From an uncultured bacterium (GTDB lineage: Bacteria; Bacillota_I; Bacilli_A; RF39; UBA660): a DNA stretch of 56,260 bases. The stretch's first letter is position 1, and the number at the start of each line of letters is the position of its first letter. Made by a program: the position numbers and the translations under genes. Shown piece after piece: positions 17,822 through 25,628 of this stretch. Under the pieces are notes generated by a model that had not been told where the DNA came from, did not search any database, and saw only the letters and a program-made list of their open reading frames with translations. The stretch spans positions 1 to 56,260 of the forward strand of contig CAUERX010000005.1 of assembly GCA_959020415.1 (NCBI GenBank), written 5' to 3'.

Positions 17822-17845
17822 AGAATAGAATAATCTATTCTTTTT
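17821..17845 (+). terminator. Rho-independent terminator after ftsZ
   Basis: AAGAATAGA (17821-17829) pairs with TCTATTCTT (17834-17842), followed by T residues. Confidence 0.8.
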
Positions 17846-17847
17846 AT

Positions 17848-17876
17848 TTGCGCTTCTCATAAATATGTGTTATAGT
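17848..17876 (+). promoter_or_regulatory. Sigma-A type promoter for the DEAD-box locus
   Basis: TTGCGC (17848-17853), 17-base spacer, TATAGT (17871-17876). Confidence 0.5.
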
Positions 17877-17915
17877 TAGTTGTCAGGTTTTAAACCTTGT
17901 TAGAAAGAAGAATAC

Positions 17916-19483
17916 ATGAAAAAATTTAAAGAATTGGAGCTCAAGGAAGAAGTCCTCAAAGTAATAGATGCTTTAGGTTATGAATTACCTAGTAAAATTC
18001 AAGAAGAAATTATTCCATTAATTATGGAAGGAAATGATGTAATCGGGAAAGTTCAGACCGGAACGGGTAAGACAATGGTGTTTACTGCTAGTGTTTTATC
18101 AAAAATTGATCCAGAAAACAAAAGTGTTCAGGTTTTAGTTTTAGCGCCAATTAGAGAGTTAGGTGTTCAAGTAAGTGAGGAATTTAATAAACTTAGTAAA
18201 TTTAATAAATTAAATGTTTTGGCAGTATATGGCGGGTTTAGTATTGAAAAATGAACGTTTTGAAAAAAGGTGTTCAAGTAGTAGTAGGAACGCCAGGGAG
18301 AATTATGGATCTTTTAATGCGTAAAACTTTAAAATTGGATAATTTGGATTATTTTATTTTAGATGAGGCTGATGAGATGCTTAATATGGGATTTATTGAT
18401 GATATTGAGTGCATTTTCATGCAAACTGGTGAAGAGAAGCAAGTATTATTATTCTCGGCAACAATGTTAAATCCAATAGAACGTTTAGCTTCACGTTATA
18501 TAAAAAAAGATTATAAATTTATTGAAATAAAAGAAAATAGCCGAACTTCAATTAATGTTGAGCAAAACTATTATTTGGTAAATAATAGAACTAGGGAAGA
18601 GGTAATGTACCGTGTTTTGGACGCCAATAGCTTTAAACTGGGAATTATTTTTTGCCAAACTAAAAAATAATGTGATGAATTATTAGGTGAGATGCAAGGA
18701 CGTGGTTATAGTGTTGAAGTTATGCATGGGGATATTTCTCAAAGCATGCGTAGTCAAACTTTAAGACGTTTTAAAGCTGGAGCATTTAATTATTTAATTG
18801 CAACTGATGTTGCTGCAAGGGGAATTCATGTTGATGATATCGATGTGGTAATTAATTATAATTTACCGCAAGATATTGAATCTTATATTCACCGAATTGG
18901 AAGAACGGGGAGAGCTGGTAATTCAGGATTATCTGTTTCTTTAGTTAATCTAAAGGAAGTTAGATTTTTGCAGGATGTCGAAAAAGTTGCTAAATGTCAG
19001 GTTATAAAAAAAGATTTACCAACTTTTGCTGAATTTTATGCAAATAAGTATGAGCAAATTAAAACTGAGGCTTTAGCGATGAAAGATGAACAATGTCTTA
19101 CCTATATAAAGGATATGGAAAAAGATGAATTAATAAAATTGGCTTCAGGATTATTAAAAATAACTTTTGACCGAGAAATAGGAGCTGATTTTAGTGTTGA
19201 TGTAACAGTTAAAACAAAACAGAAAAACTTCACTTCGAAAGACAAACCAAGAGTGTTTTTAACGATCGGGAAAATGGACAAACTTGAAAATGGTAGTTTA
19301 TTGGATTTACTAAAAAAAGAAACAAACATTGCTAAAGAAAACTTTAGTAATATTGAAATTTTAAATAAGTTTACTTTTTTAGATGTTGATAATAAAGTGA
19401 TAGATAAATTAAAAAAAGGTTTAAATAACAAAAAATTTCGTGGTCGTAAAATTAATGTAGAAATTGCCAATAAAGGAAGATAA
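17916..19483 (+). pseudogene. DEAD-box RNA helicase, broken by a frameshift and an in-frame stop
   Basis: Three pieces together make one DeaD/CshA/DbpA-type helicase of about 520 residues. Piece 1 (17916-18254) has VQTGTGKT and ends after AVYGGFSIEK. Piece 2 (18251-18670) continues in another frame with VGTPGRIMDLL, LDEADEMLNMGF and LFSATML. Piece 3 (18692-19483) is in the same frame as piece 2 and has ATDVAARGIHVDD, HRIGRTGRAGN and a DbpA-like RNA-binding tail (PRVFLTIGKMDKLENGS). One missing A in the A-run near 18251 explains the shift; TAA at 18668-18670 follows FCQTKK where the family has a sense codon. Motif Ia is also unusual (PIRELGVQ instead of PTRELA). Sequencing error is the alternative. 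Confidence 0.85.
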
Positions 19484-19489
19484 AATTGA

Positions 19490-19520
19490 AATTTAGTTTA
19501 TTAATTGAACTAAGTTTTTT
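19490..19520 (+). terminator. Rho-independent terminator
   Basis: 9-bp stem (19490-19498 with 19508-19516, one G-U pair) followed by six T. Confidence 0.7.
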
Positions 19521-19593
19521 AATTATTAAATATCTAGTTTTTTCGACAAAATAACAACTTAACTAACATGTACAATGGAGTTTAGGTGATAGT

Positions 19594-20058
19594 ATGAAAA
19601 AATATCTTTTTCCAGTAGTGGCAAGTTTAATTATAGGAACTTTAATGGCCTATTTTTTGATTAGTGGGTACGATCATACTGAAGGAATTACTGTTTCTAA
19701 GAATGCAGAAACCATTTATTATGTTCAAAGAGGAGTATATTCTAGTAAAGAAAATATGCAGGATAATATGGAAGAATTTGAACATTACATTTATAATGTT
19801 GAGGATAATATGTACTATACTTATATCGGAATTTCAACAAATAAAAAAAATGCAGAGAAAATACAAGGATATTATAAAGAAAAAGGGTATGATACATATA
19901 TAAAGGAAAAGATTACAGATAATGCTGGATTTTTAACAGTTTTAGGGCAGTATGATGATTTGCTTTCTAAAACTAAAGATGGAGGAACCATAAATGCTAT
20001 TTGTAATCAGGTTTTAGCGAAGTATGAGGAGATGGTTAACGATGAATATCAGAATTAA
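19594..20058 (+). CDS. Membrane-anchored SPOR-like domain protein
   Basis: 154 residues. One N-terminal helix (LFPVVASLIIGTLMAYFLI) is followed by an exported region. Residues 40 to 110 look like a SPOR domain: YYVQRGVYSSKENMQ, YYTYIGISTNKKNAEKIQ, YKEKGYDTYIKE. SPOR domains bind denuded septal peptidoglycan, so a septum role is plausible and fits the surrounding wall and division genes. It overlaps radC by 17 bases. The exact orthologue is not recognised. Confidence 0.7.
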   Translation: MKKYLFPVVASLIIGTLMAYFLISGYDHTEGITVSKNAETIYYVQRGVYSSKENMQDNMEEFEHYIYNVEDNMYYTYIGISTNKKNAEKIQGYYKEKGYDTYIKEKITDNAGFLTVLGQYDDLLSKTKDGGTINAICNQVLAKYEEMVNDEYQN

Positions 20059-20722
20059 AGAGTTGCCTATTAATGAAAGACCGAGGGAAAGATTAATTAA
20101 TAAAGGGGTTAGTAGTTTAAGTGATGAAGAGCTATTGTCAATAGTTTTAAAAACGGGGACAAAGGATATGTCGGCTAAAGTATTAGCGTCTAAACTATTA
20201 AAAGAAATTGGACATATTCAAAATTTAAAACATATTACTTATCATGAACTCATAAATATTAAGGGAATTGGGGCAGCAAAAGCTTGCCTTGTTTTAGCGA
20301 TAATTGAGCTTAGCCGAAGAGTTAGTGTTAAACAGGATAAAATCATTGATATAAAGATAAAATCGCCTGAGGTGGTATATGAATATTATAAAAGTATTGT
20401 TAGTTCATCGCAGGAAAATTTTTACTGCTTGTATCTCGATTCTGGTAAAAAGGTTTTGAAAGAAAAGTTATTATTTGTTGGAACAGTTAATCATAGTATG
20501 ATCCATCCAAGGGATATATTTAAAGAAGCTTATTTACTTAATGCAACGGCTGTAATTTGTGTGCATAATCATCCTAGTGGTGATGTGAGACCAAGTATTG
20601 AAGATATTAATGTAACACAAAGGTTAAATCAAATTGGGATATTAATGGGAATTAAGTTAGTTGACCATGTTATTATTGGAGAAAACAAATACTATAGTTT
20701 TTTAGAAAATGGTAAAATTTAG
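20042..20722 (+). CDS. radC: RadC/MPN domain protein
   Basis: 226 residues. N-terminal helix-hairpin-helix region (LINIKGIGAAKACLVLAIIEL) then the JAB1/MPN metalloprotease-like domain with HNHPSGDVRPSIED (the H-x-H...S...D zinc motif). RadC was once linked to repair; its real role is unclear. The ATG at 20042 lies 9 bases after GAGGAGA and gives the family start MNIRIKELPINERPRERL. In B. subtilis radC also precedes mreB-mreC-mreD; mreB is missing here. Confidence 0.95.
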   Translation: MNIRIKELPINERPRERLINKGVSSLSDEELLSIVLKTGTKDMSAKVLASKLLKEIGHIQNLKHITYHELINIKGIGAAKACLVLAIIELSRRVSVKQDKIIDIKIKSPEVVYEYYKSIVSSSQENFYCLYLDSGKKVLKEKLLFVGTVNHSMIHPRDIFKEAYLLNATAVICVHNHPSGDVRPSIEDINVTQRLNQIGILMGIKLVDHVIIGENKYYSFLENGKI

Positions 20723-20751
20723 TTGGTTTTTCTCCTAAAATATATTATAAT
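20723..20751 (+). promoter_or_regulatory. Sigma-A type promoter for mreC-mreD
   Basis: TTGGTT, 17-base spacer, TATAAT (20746-20751). Confidence 0.6.
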
Positions 20752-20769
20752 TTTATATAGGTGATAAAA

Positions 20770-21618
20770 ATGTACAAGAAAAAGGAATTTGAAAAACGAT
20801 ACTTATTAATTATTATTATAGTTGCCATAGCAATATTGCTGGTGGTACTTTCAGTTGCTTTAAAAAAGGATCGTAATTTAAATCCTGTCGAGAAAATTGT
20901 TAAAGATAGTGGTACATTTGTTATCAACGTTATTTCAGCGCCGGTTAATTTTATTAAAGATAAAATTAGAGAGGGCCGTGAAAAAAATGACATATATGAG
21001 AAATATAAGGAACTTAAATCTAAAGAAGAACAAATAGATAGTGTAGTTGCGGCTAATGATAATTTAAAAGATGAAGTTAGTAAACTTAAAAAGACGCTAG
21101 ATTTGAATACGGTATTAAGTGATAAGGTTTACAAAAATGCAACGGTTATTAATCGTAATATTGATTATTGGTATGATGAAGTTACAATTGATAAAGGCAA
21201 AGTTGATGGAATTAAGAAAAATATGGCGGTTATCAATAATGATGGTTTAATTGGAAAAGTCTCAACAGTTAGTAATCATGTAAGTACGGTTAAATTGTTA
21301 GCTAATGAAAATATGAGTGATAAAATAAGTGTTAAAATAAAGGTTAAAGATAGTTATGTTTACGGACTTATTTCAAAATACAGTTCAAAGAACAATACAT
21401 ATACTGTTGAAGGTATTAGTGAAAATATTGATATTCCAAAAGGTGCAGATGTTGTAACAACTGGAATGGGTGATACCTTTCCTAGTGGTTTATTAGTTGG
21501 TCATGTAACAAAGGTGACAACAGATAACTTTGATTTATCAAAGGTTGCTTTAGTTGAGGCTTCAGTTGACTTTAATAATATTGATTATGTTTCTGTATTG
21601 AAAAGGAAAGATAGCTAA
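20770..21618 (+). CDS. mreC: Rod shape-determining protein MreC
   Basis: 282 residues. A single N-terminal helix (YLLIIIIVAIAILLVVLSVAL) leads into a coiled coil (YKELKSKEEQIDSVVAANDN), then the paired beta-barrel MreC domain (DEVTIDKGKVDGIKKNMAVI; GLIGKVSTVSNHVSTVKLL; GADVVTTGMGDTFPSGLLVG). MreC organises the elongation machinery outside the membrane. The ATG at 20770 follows AGGTGATAAAA. The stop overlaps the mreD start. Confidence 0.95.
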   Translation: MYKKKEFEKRYLLIIIIVAIAILLVVLSVALKKDRNLNPVEKIVKDSGTFVINVISAPVNFIKDKIREGREKNDIYEKYKELKSKEEQIDSVVAANDNLKDEVSKLKKTLDLNTVLSDKVYKNATVINRNIDYWYDEVTIDKGKVDGIKKNMAVINNDGLIGKVSTVSNHVSTVKLLANENMSDKISVKIKVKDSYVYGLISKYSSKNNTYTVEGISENIDIPKGADVVTTGMGDTFPSGLLVGHVTKVTTDNFDLSKVALVEASVDFNNIDYVSVLKRKDS

Positions 21619-22109
21619 TGGTATTAGTAGTGATTATTGTGTCTTTTATTTTAGACAGCGTTATGTCAAATTTTATTTCTTTAAATAGTTTTTTTACACC
21701 ATTATTTACTTTAATGTCTCTTATTATTGTATATCCTTACTTTAAGGGTAATCAAGCTAGATTTTTTGGAACTTGCTTTTTAACAGGTGTATTTTATGAT
21801 TTAATATACTCTGATACAATTGTGATTCATGGATTTTTATTTTTAATGATTGGATTTATTATTACAAGGATTAATTTAGTTTTGGCTAATAATTATTTAA
21901 ATGTAATGATTATGGCAATAATATGTATTATATTTTATCGGTTTGTAGCATATGGATTATTATTAATTACAGCTAATGTGTCGTTTCATTGGGTAGCAGT
22001 TTTGAAAAGTATTTATCATTCATTAATTGCGAATGTGATATATGTTGCTTTAGCTTATATAGTGACTGATAAAATAAGTTTAAAATTTAAAATTCATAAG
22101 TCTAATTAA
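21618..22109 (+). CDS. mreD: Rod shape-determining protein MreD
   Basis: 163 residues, five or six transmembrane segments, typical MreD size and position after mreC. Contains FFGTCFLTGVFYDLIYSD, matching the conserved G-x-x-x-D-x(3)S pattern of the family. Start overlaps the mreC stop (TAATG). Works with MreC in lateral wall elongation. A terminator follows, so the downstream genes form a separate unit. Confidence 0.88.
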   Translation: MVLVVIIVSFILDSVMSNFISLNSFFTPLFTLMSLIIVYPYFKGNQARFFGTCFLTGVFYDLIYSDTIVIHGFLFLMIGFIITRINLVLANNYLNVMIMAIICIIFYRFVAYGLLLITANVSFHWVAVLKSIYHSLIANVIYVALAYIVTDKISLKFKIHKSN

Positions 22110-22127
22110 GCTTTTTAAAGCTTTTTT
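22108..22127 (+). terminator. Rho-independent terminator after mreD
   Basis: AAGCTT (22108-22113) and AAGCTT (22118-22123) around a 4-base loop, then T run. Confidence 0.7.
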
Positions 22128-22128
22128 C

Positions 22129-22157
22129 TTGCTTAAATGTGATTATTGTGATAGAAT
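22129..22157 (+). promoter_or_regulatory. Sigma-A type promoter
   Basis: TTGCTT, 17-base spacer, TAGAAT (22152-22157), upstream of the coiled-coil gene. Confidence 0.5.
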
Positions 22158-22236
22158 ATGCTCTATGCAGAAGTAATATAATATATAGACATTTTCATTT
22201 TGATAATGGTATTTTATATTGGAGGGTGATTTTATT

Positions 22237-22905
22237 ATGCAAGATGAAGCTAGAAAACAAAGAATTGAGCAAAATTTAAAAGAGTTAGAAGAACAAATTA
22301 GAAATATTGAAGAACAAAAAAGAGTAAATATGGTCGAAGCAGCAGTGGCTTTAAAAAGAAAACGTCAGTTCGAGGTAAGAATTGCGGAACTTACAGAGGA
22401 ACTTAGACTTTCTAAAAGGGATATTCAATTACACATATATGCTGAAAAACGTGATGAGTTAATTCAAAGGCTTGGCAAAAAAGGTGTTAACTATGGTGAG
22501 TATTTAGAAAAATGGAATGAATTTAATATGTTATCTGAAGAATATTTGCCATTAATAGACTATATCCTTCAATATGTCCCTGATGATAGACGAGGGGTAA
22601 TTCATCGTCTTGTTTTAGGAATTGAAAAAGTCAATGATGAAGAAGCTATGTTTAGGGAAAGTGTTGGAATTACACAAGGTGAGGAAGAGTTACGCTCTTT
22701 AATTCCATTAAAAAAAGAAGCCCAAGCAGAATATGAAAGCTATAGTTGGTTGGCTAGAAATTGTCAAAGTTTAATTGATTCAAAGCAAAGCGCTATCGAC
22801 GAACTAAAAGGATTTTATTTAGAAGAGACTACTGGACAAGAGGAAATCACTAACAAGCAAAAATCGATAGGTGTTATGCCAACTAGTCTAAAAGATAATC
22901 AATAA
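22237..22905 (+). CDS. Cytoplasmic coiled-coil protein of unknown function
   Basis: 222 residues with no signal or membrane segment. Residues 1 to 75 are a strong heptad coiled coil (RIEQNLKELEEQIRNIEEQK); a helical middle and a second helix near 165-190 follow. ATG at 22237 is placed well after GGAGGGTGAT. It stands between mreD and the SpoIVFA-like gene, where B. subtilis has minC-minD, but shows no MinC or MinD motif such as a P-loop. It has its own promoter and terminator. Confidence 0.7.
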   Translation: MQDEARKQRIEQNLKELEEQIRNIEEQKRVNMVEAAVALKRKRQFEVRIAELTEELRLSKRDIQLHIYAEKRDELIQRLGKKGVNYGEYLEKWNEFNMLSEEYLPLIDYILQYVPDDRRGVIHRLVLGIEKVNDEEAMFRESVGITQGEEELRSLIPLKKEAQAEYESYSWLARNCQSLIDSKQSAIDELKGFYLEETTGQEEITNKQKSIGVMPTSLKDNQ

Positions 22906-22911
22906 TTATTA

Positions 22912-22936
22912 AAGGAGTTCTAAAAACTCTTTTTTT
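22912..22936 (+). terminator. Rho-independent terminator
   Basis: GAGTT/AACTC short stem followed by seven T residues. Confidence 0.6.
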
Positions 22937-22961
22937 CTATATATTTTAATAGGTGATAATT

Positions 22962-23525
22962 ATGGCAAAAAAAGTCAAAGTAAAACCATCGCGTTTTTCT
23001 AGAATTAGTAGTAAGCTTTTGGTATTTGTTGTTATATTATTAGTATTTTTAATTTCACTTAAGAGTAACGCAGATCTTAGAGATTTTGTATACAAAAAAG
23101 TATTTCAAAATAATATGAGTTTTGCCAAAATCAACGAAGTTTATAAAAAGTATTTTGGTTCTTCTTTACCACTGGCAGATAATGCAACGGAAACTACTGA
23201 ACTTGTTTCGGCAAATAAACTTGAATACAGTGATAGTAGCAAGTATAAAGATGGGGTTAAATTGACTGTTAAAGACGGATATTTAGTTCCATCAATGGAT
23301 AGTGGATTAATTATTTTTGCTGGTAAAAAAGATGATTATGGTAATACAGTAATTGTTCAAAGACCTGATAACGTTGAAGTTTGGTATGCTAATTTGAAAA
23401 CAATTGGTGTTAGTTTATATGACTACATTAAAAAAGGTGAAAACATCGGTGAAACTGATGGCACAAGTTTATATATGGTCTTTACTAAAGAAGGGAAAAC
23501 TTTAGACTATCAAAAATATATTTAA
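22962..23525 (+). CDS. SpoIVFA-like membrane protein with inactive LytM/M23 domain
   Basis: 187 residues. Basic N-terminus, one helix (LLVFVVILLVFLISL), spacer, then a degenerate M23/LytM fold from about 105 (GYLVPSMDSGLIIFAGKKDDYGNTVIVQ...VWYANLKTIG). The H-x-H metal ligands of active M23 enzymes are replaced (YAN). In B. subtilis SpoIVFA, also LytM-like and inactive, sits just before spoIVFB and the rplU operon and holds the protease in check. The order here is the same, so orthology is likely by context. ATG 22962 follows AGGTGATAATT. Confidence 0.75.
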   Translation: MAKKVKVKPSRFSRISSKLLVFVVILLVFLISLKSNADLRDFVYKKVFQNNMSFAKINEVYKKYFGSSLPLADNATETTELVSANKLEYSDSSKYKDGVKLTVKDGYLVPSMDSGLIIFAGKKDDYGNTVIVQRPDNVEVWYANLKTIGVSLYDYIKKGENIGETDGTSLYMVFTKEGKTLDYQKYI

Positions 23526-23589
23526 AATTCATTTATTTTATTATGTCGCAGCCTTTGTCAGCGTTTTTACGGGTAATTTCAAAGGCTTT

Positions 23590-24255
23590 TTGATTTTTAC
23601 AGTAATTACCCTTATTCACGAGTGTGGGCACGTAGTGGCGGCATTATATTATAAATGGAGGATAGAAAAAGTGATATTGCTACCATTTGGGGCACTAACG
23701 CTTTTTCATGAGAAAATAAATAGACCATTGAAGGAAGAATTTATTATTTTAATTATGGGACCTTTAGTTCAAATAGCTTTTGTATATTTATATTTGCGCT
23801 TTGATTATAATGAATTTATTTTAAATTATAGTAATTTAATTTTATTTTTTAATTTACTGCCAATATATCCATTGGATGGTTCTAAACTTTTAAATATTGT
23901 TTTAAATAAAATTACAAGTTTTAAGAGAAGTCATTTATTAACAATTTATATTTCACTTTTAACGGTTGCCTTTTTGCTTTTAAATGTTAAATTTAATTTA
24001 ATTTTTACGCTTATTTTATTTTTTGTAGTTATTAAAGTTATCGATGAATATAAAAATCATGATAGTTTATTTAATAAGTTTTTGTTAGAACGCTATACTA
24101 ATAATTTTAATTTTAAAAAACGAAAAATTATTAAAGGAAGAAAGGTTTCGAAAATGAAACGTGATTATCAGCATATATTTTATAATGAGGGGAAATATAC
24201 AACTGAAAAGGAAATTCTTCGTAAAAGGTTTGACTTTACTAGGAAAATGTGGTAA
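23590..24255 (+). CDS. SpoIVFB-like site-2 intramembrane metalloprotease (M50)
   Basis: 221 residues from TTG 23590. HECGH (residues 10-14) is the HExxH zinc motif inside a membrane helix and LLPIYPLDGSKLL supplies the N/P-x-D-G metal ligand. VILLPFGALTLFHEKINRPLKEEF closely follows SpoIVFB. The same frame is open upstream to 23506 and encodes further family-like sequence (KIHLFYYVAAFVSVFTGNFK) but has no ATG, GTG or TTG, so the true start may be a rare codon such as ATC 23509. In B. subtilis this protease cleaves pro-sigma-K. The 3' end overlaps the rplU promoter. Confidence 0.85.
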   Translation: MIFTVITLIHECGHVVAALYYKWRIEKVILLPFGALTLFHEKINRPLKEEFIILIMGPLVQIAFVYLYLRFDYNEFILNYSNLILFFNLLPIYPLDGSKLLNIVLNKITSFKRSHLLTIYISLLTVAFLLLNVKFNLIFTLILFFVVIKVIDEYKNHDSLFNKFLLERYTNNFNFKKRKIIKGRKVSKMKRDYQHIFYNEGKYTTEKEILRKRFDFTRKMW

Positions 24256-24258
24256 AAT
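24230..24258 (+). promoter_or_regulatory. Promoter for rplU-prp-rpmA inside the end of the M50 gene
   Basis: TTGACT (24230-24235), 17-base spacer, TAAAAT (24253-24258) with an extended TGG. Confidence 0.75.
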
Positions 24259-24264
24259 TTCTAA

Positions 24265-24352
24265 TTGTGTAGAGCTTCCTCTACAACCGCGCAGAGAAGG
24301 TTATAAAAATACATCAGTATTTACCTTAATGGCGAGTCTTAGATTCTAAAAG
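24265..24352 (+). ncRNA. Ribosomal protein L21 leader
   Basis: About 90 transcribed bases between the promoter and the rplU RBS. They contain the GUAGAGCUUCCUCUAC hairpin (near 24269-24284), an ACCGCGCAGAGAAGGU segment, and a late AAUGGCGAGUCUUAGAUUCUAAAAGGAGG part. This matches the position and style of the Firmicutes L21 leader that controls rplU by ribosomal protein feedback. Recognition is from pattern and context; no covariance model was run. Confidence 0.7.
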
Positions 24353-24363
24353 GAGGTTATGAA

Positions 24364-24666
24364 ATGAAAGCAGTTTTTGAAACTGGAGGAAAACAGTATT
24401 ACGCTAGTGAGGGTACAGTTCTTTATGTTGAAAAGTTAGATGCAGCTGCCGGAGATACTATTACTTTTGATAATGTATTAATGGTAAATGGTCACAGTGG
24501 TATGCCTTACGTTAAAGGTGCTAAAGTAGAAGCTAAAGTTATTAAACAAGGCAAAGCTAAAAAGATCGTTGTATTTAAGTTTAAAGCAAAGAAAAAATAT
24601 CGTCGTACTCAAGGACACCGCCAACCATATACTAAGGTTGAAGTTACTAAAATTATTGAGAAATAA
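24364..24666 (+). CDS. rplU: 50S ribosomal protein L21
   Basis: 100 residues. Starts MKAVFETGGKQYYASEGTVLYVEKL, as in L21, and ends with the basic KKKYRRTQGHRQPYTKVEV region that contacts 23S rRNA. RBS AAAGGAGG. The stop codon overlaps the start of the prp gene (TAATG), so translation is coupled. Confidence 0.98.
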   Translation: MKAVFETGGKQYYASEGTVLYVEKLDAAAGDTITFDNVLMVNGHSGMPYVKGAKVEAKVIKQGKAKKIVVFKFKAKKKYRRTQGHRQPYTKVEVTKIIEK

Positions 24667-24962
24667 TGATTAAAGTTAGAATTAATAAAAACCATATTGA
24701 AATAAGTGGTCATTCGATGTATGACGAGGCAGGAAGAGATATAGTCTGTGCTTCAGCTTCGAGCATTGTGATAACAAGTGTTAATGCGATTTTAAGCTTT
24801 GATAAGGAAGCGCTTAAATACGAAGAAAAAAATGGATATATCAAAATTGATATTTTAAAAAACAATAAAGAGACTGAGACACTTATTTTAAATATGATTA
24901 CACTTTTAAAAGAGTTAGAAGAACAATATAAAAAAAATATTAAAATATACAAGGAGGTGTAG
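24666..24962 (+). CDS. ysxB: Ribosomal-processing cysteine protease Prp
   Basis: 98 residues. GHSMYDEAGRDIVCASAS has the conserved His16 and Cys28 with the spacing of the Prp family (His22/Cys34 in Staphylococcus aureus). Prp removes the N-terminal extension of ribosomal protein L27. The gene lies between rplU and rpmA as in other Firmicutes, and the L27 encoded next does carry the extension, so the pair should be functional. Confidence 0.95.
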   Translation: MIKVRINKNHIEISGHSMYDEAGRDIVCASASSIVITSVNAILSFDKEALKYEEKNGYIKIDILKNNKETETLILNMITLLKELEEQYKKNIKIYKEV

Positions 24963-24965
24963 TTC

Positions 24966-25250
24966 ATGCCAATGTTAAAGTTAAATATCCAATTATTTGC
25001 CCACAAAAAAGGACAAGGTTCAACTAAAAATGGACGTGATTCAGAATCAAAGAGATTAGGCGCTAAAGCTGCTGACGGACAATTTGTTACTGGTGGTTCT
25101 ATTATTTATCGTCAAAGAGGAACTAAAATTTATCCAGGCAATAATGTTGGAATCGGTAAAGATGATACGATTTTTGCAAAAATCGATGGAGTTGTTAAAT
25201 TTGAACGTGTCGGAAGGGATAAAAAACAAGCTAGTGTTTATCCTAAATAA
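24966..25250 (+). CDS. rpmA: 50S ribosomal protein L27 with cleavable N-terminal extension
   Basis: 94 residues. KKGQGSTKNGRDSESKRLG is the L27 signature at the peptidyl-transferase centre. The first 12 residues, MPMLKLNIQLFA, are the extension removed by Prp; the expected cut is between Ala12 and His13. RBS AAGGAGGTG is 6 bases from ATG 24966; ATG 24972 is an alternative start. The gene ends this operon with a terminator. Confidence 0.98.
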   Translation: MPMLKLNIQLFAHKKGQGSTKNGRDSESKRLGAKAADGQFVTGGSIIYRQRGTKIYPGNNVGIGKDDTIFAKIDGVVKFERVGRDKKQASVYPK

Positions 25251-25272
25251 GAGAACTTTGGTTCTTTTTTTT
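25250..25272 (+). terminator. Rho-independent terminator after rpmA
   Basis: AGAAC, 4-base loop, GTTCT, then eight T residues. Confidence 0.75.
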
Positions 25273-25311
25273 AATTTTAAAAATAATATTTATTAGTAGA
25301 GTGTAAAAGTA

Positions 25312-25340
25312 TTGTAATTTTTTAATTTTTATGTTATATT
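25312..25340 (+). promoter_or_regulatory. Sigma-A type promoter of a short transcription unit
   Basis: TTGTAA (25312-25317), 17-base spacer, TATATT (25335-25340). The implied transcript runs about 190 bases to the terminator at 25532. Confidence 0.55.
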
Positions 25341-25419
25341 TAGAATGTAAAGTCGTGAGGATTTGCAGCTCGATGGTGCAGCATAATAAAAGAAGTAAAA
25401 AGGGAGAGGAGGAATAAAT

Positions 25420-25449
25420 ATGTTAAAGTGGTTAAGAAAATTCTTCTAG
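25420..25449 (+). CDS. Nine-codon ORF encoding MLKWLRKFF
   Basis: ATG at 25420 is preceded by GGGAGAGGAGG, one of the strongest ribosome binding sites in the window, at normal spacing; TAG at 25447 ends it. The peptide is short, cationic (two Lys, one Arg) and amphipathic with Trp and Phe, like a membrane-active or leader peptide. It lies in a unit with its own promoter, a 73-base leader, a long inverted repeat and a perfect terminator. It could be a peptide gene, a leader peptide for the next gene, or a translated part of a small RNA. No family is known to me. Confidence 0.5.
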   Translation: MLKWLRKFF

Positions 25450-25452
25450 AAA

Positions 25453-25495
25453 TATAATAGATATACGACGTCTTTAAAAAATTTTATCTATTATA
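25453..25495 (+). repeat. 11-bp inverted repeat after the nine-codon ORF
   Basis: TATAATAGATA (25453-25463) and TATCTATTATA (25485-25495) with a 21-base loop that contains GACGTC. No T run follows; probably RNA structure in the same transcript. Confidence 0.6.
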
Positions 25496-25506
25496 ATATA
25501 TAAAAT

Positions 25507-25532
25507 TAGCTCTAGAATAACTAGAGCTTTTT
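25507..25532 (+). terminator. Strong rho-independent terminator of the short unit
   Basis: Perfect 8-bp stem AGCTCTAG / CTAGAGCT around a 5-base loop, followed by T residues. Confidence 0.85.
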
Positions 25533-25576
25533 GTTGTCAAAAAATGTACATCTTTGTTTAAAATATATCACTTTTC

Positions 25577-25605
25577 TTGCGTTCTATGTTTTATGTTGCT
25601 ATAAT
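25577..25605 (+). promoter_or_regulatory. Sigma-A type promoter for the CPBP-like gene
   Basis: TTGCGT, 17-base spacer, TATAAT (25600-25605); 23 bases before the ATG. Confidence 0.65.
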
Positions 25606-25628
25606 TGCATTAGAAAGTAGGGAATTTT

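Noticed and set aside
17916..19483. Alternative genetic code (TGA as Trp) to explain the split helicase
   Set aside because: Reading TGA at 18252 as Trp leads to another TGA and nonsense sequence, and TGA ends murG and relA properly. The second lesion is TAA.
19594..20058. Second frame ORF 19664-19903
   Set aside because: Alternate frame of the SPOR-like gene with no RBS and no plausible protein pattern.
24161..24349. ORF of 62 codons overlapping the M50 gene end and L21 leader
   Set aside because: It runs in another frame through a structured leader and has no RBS.
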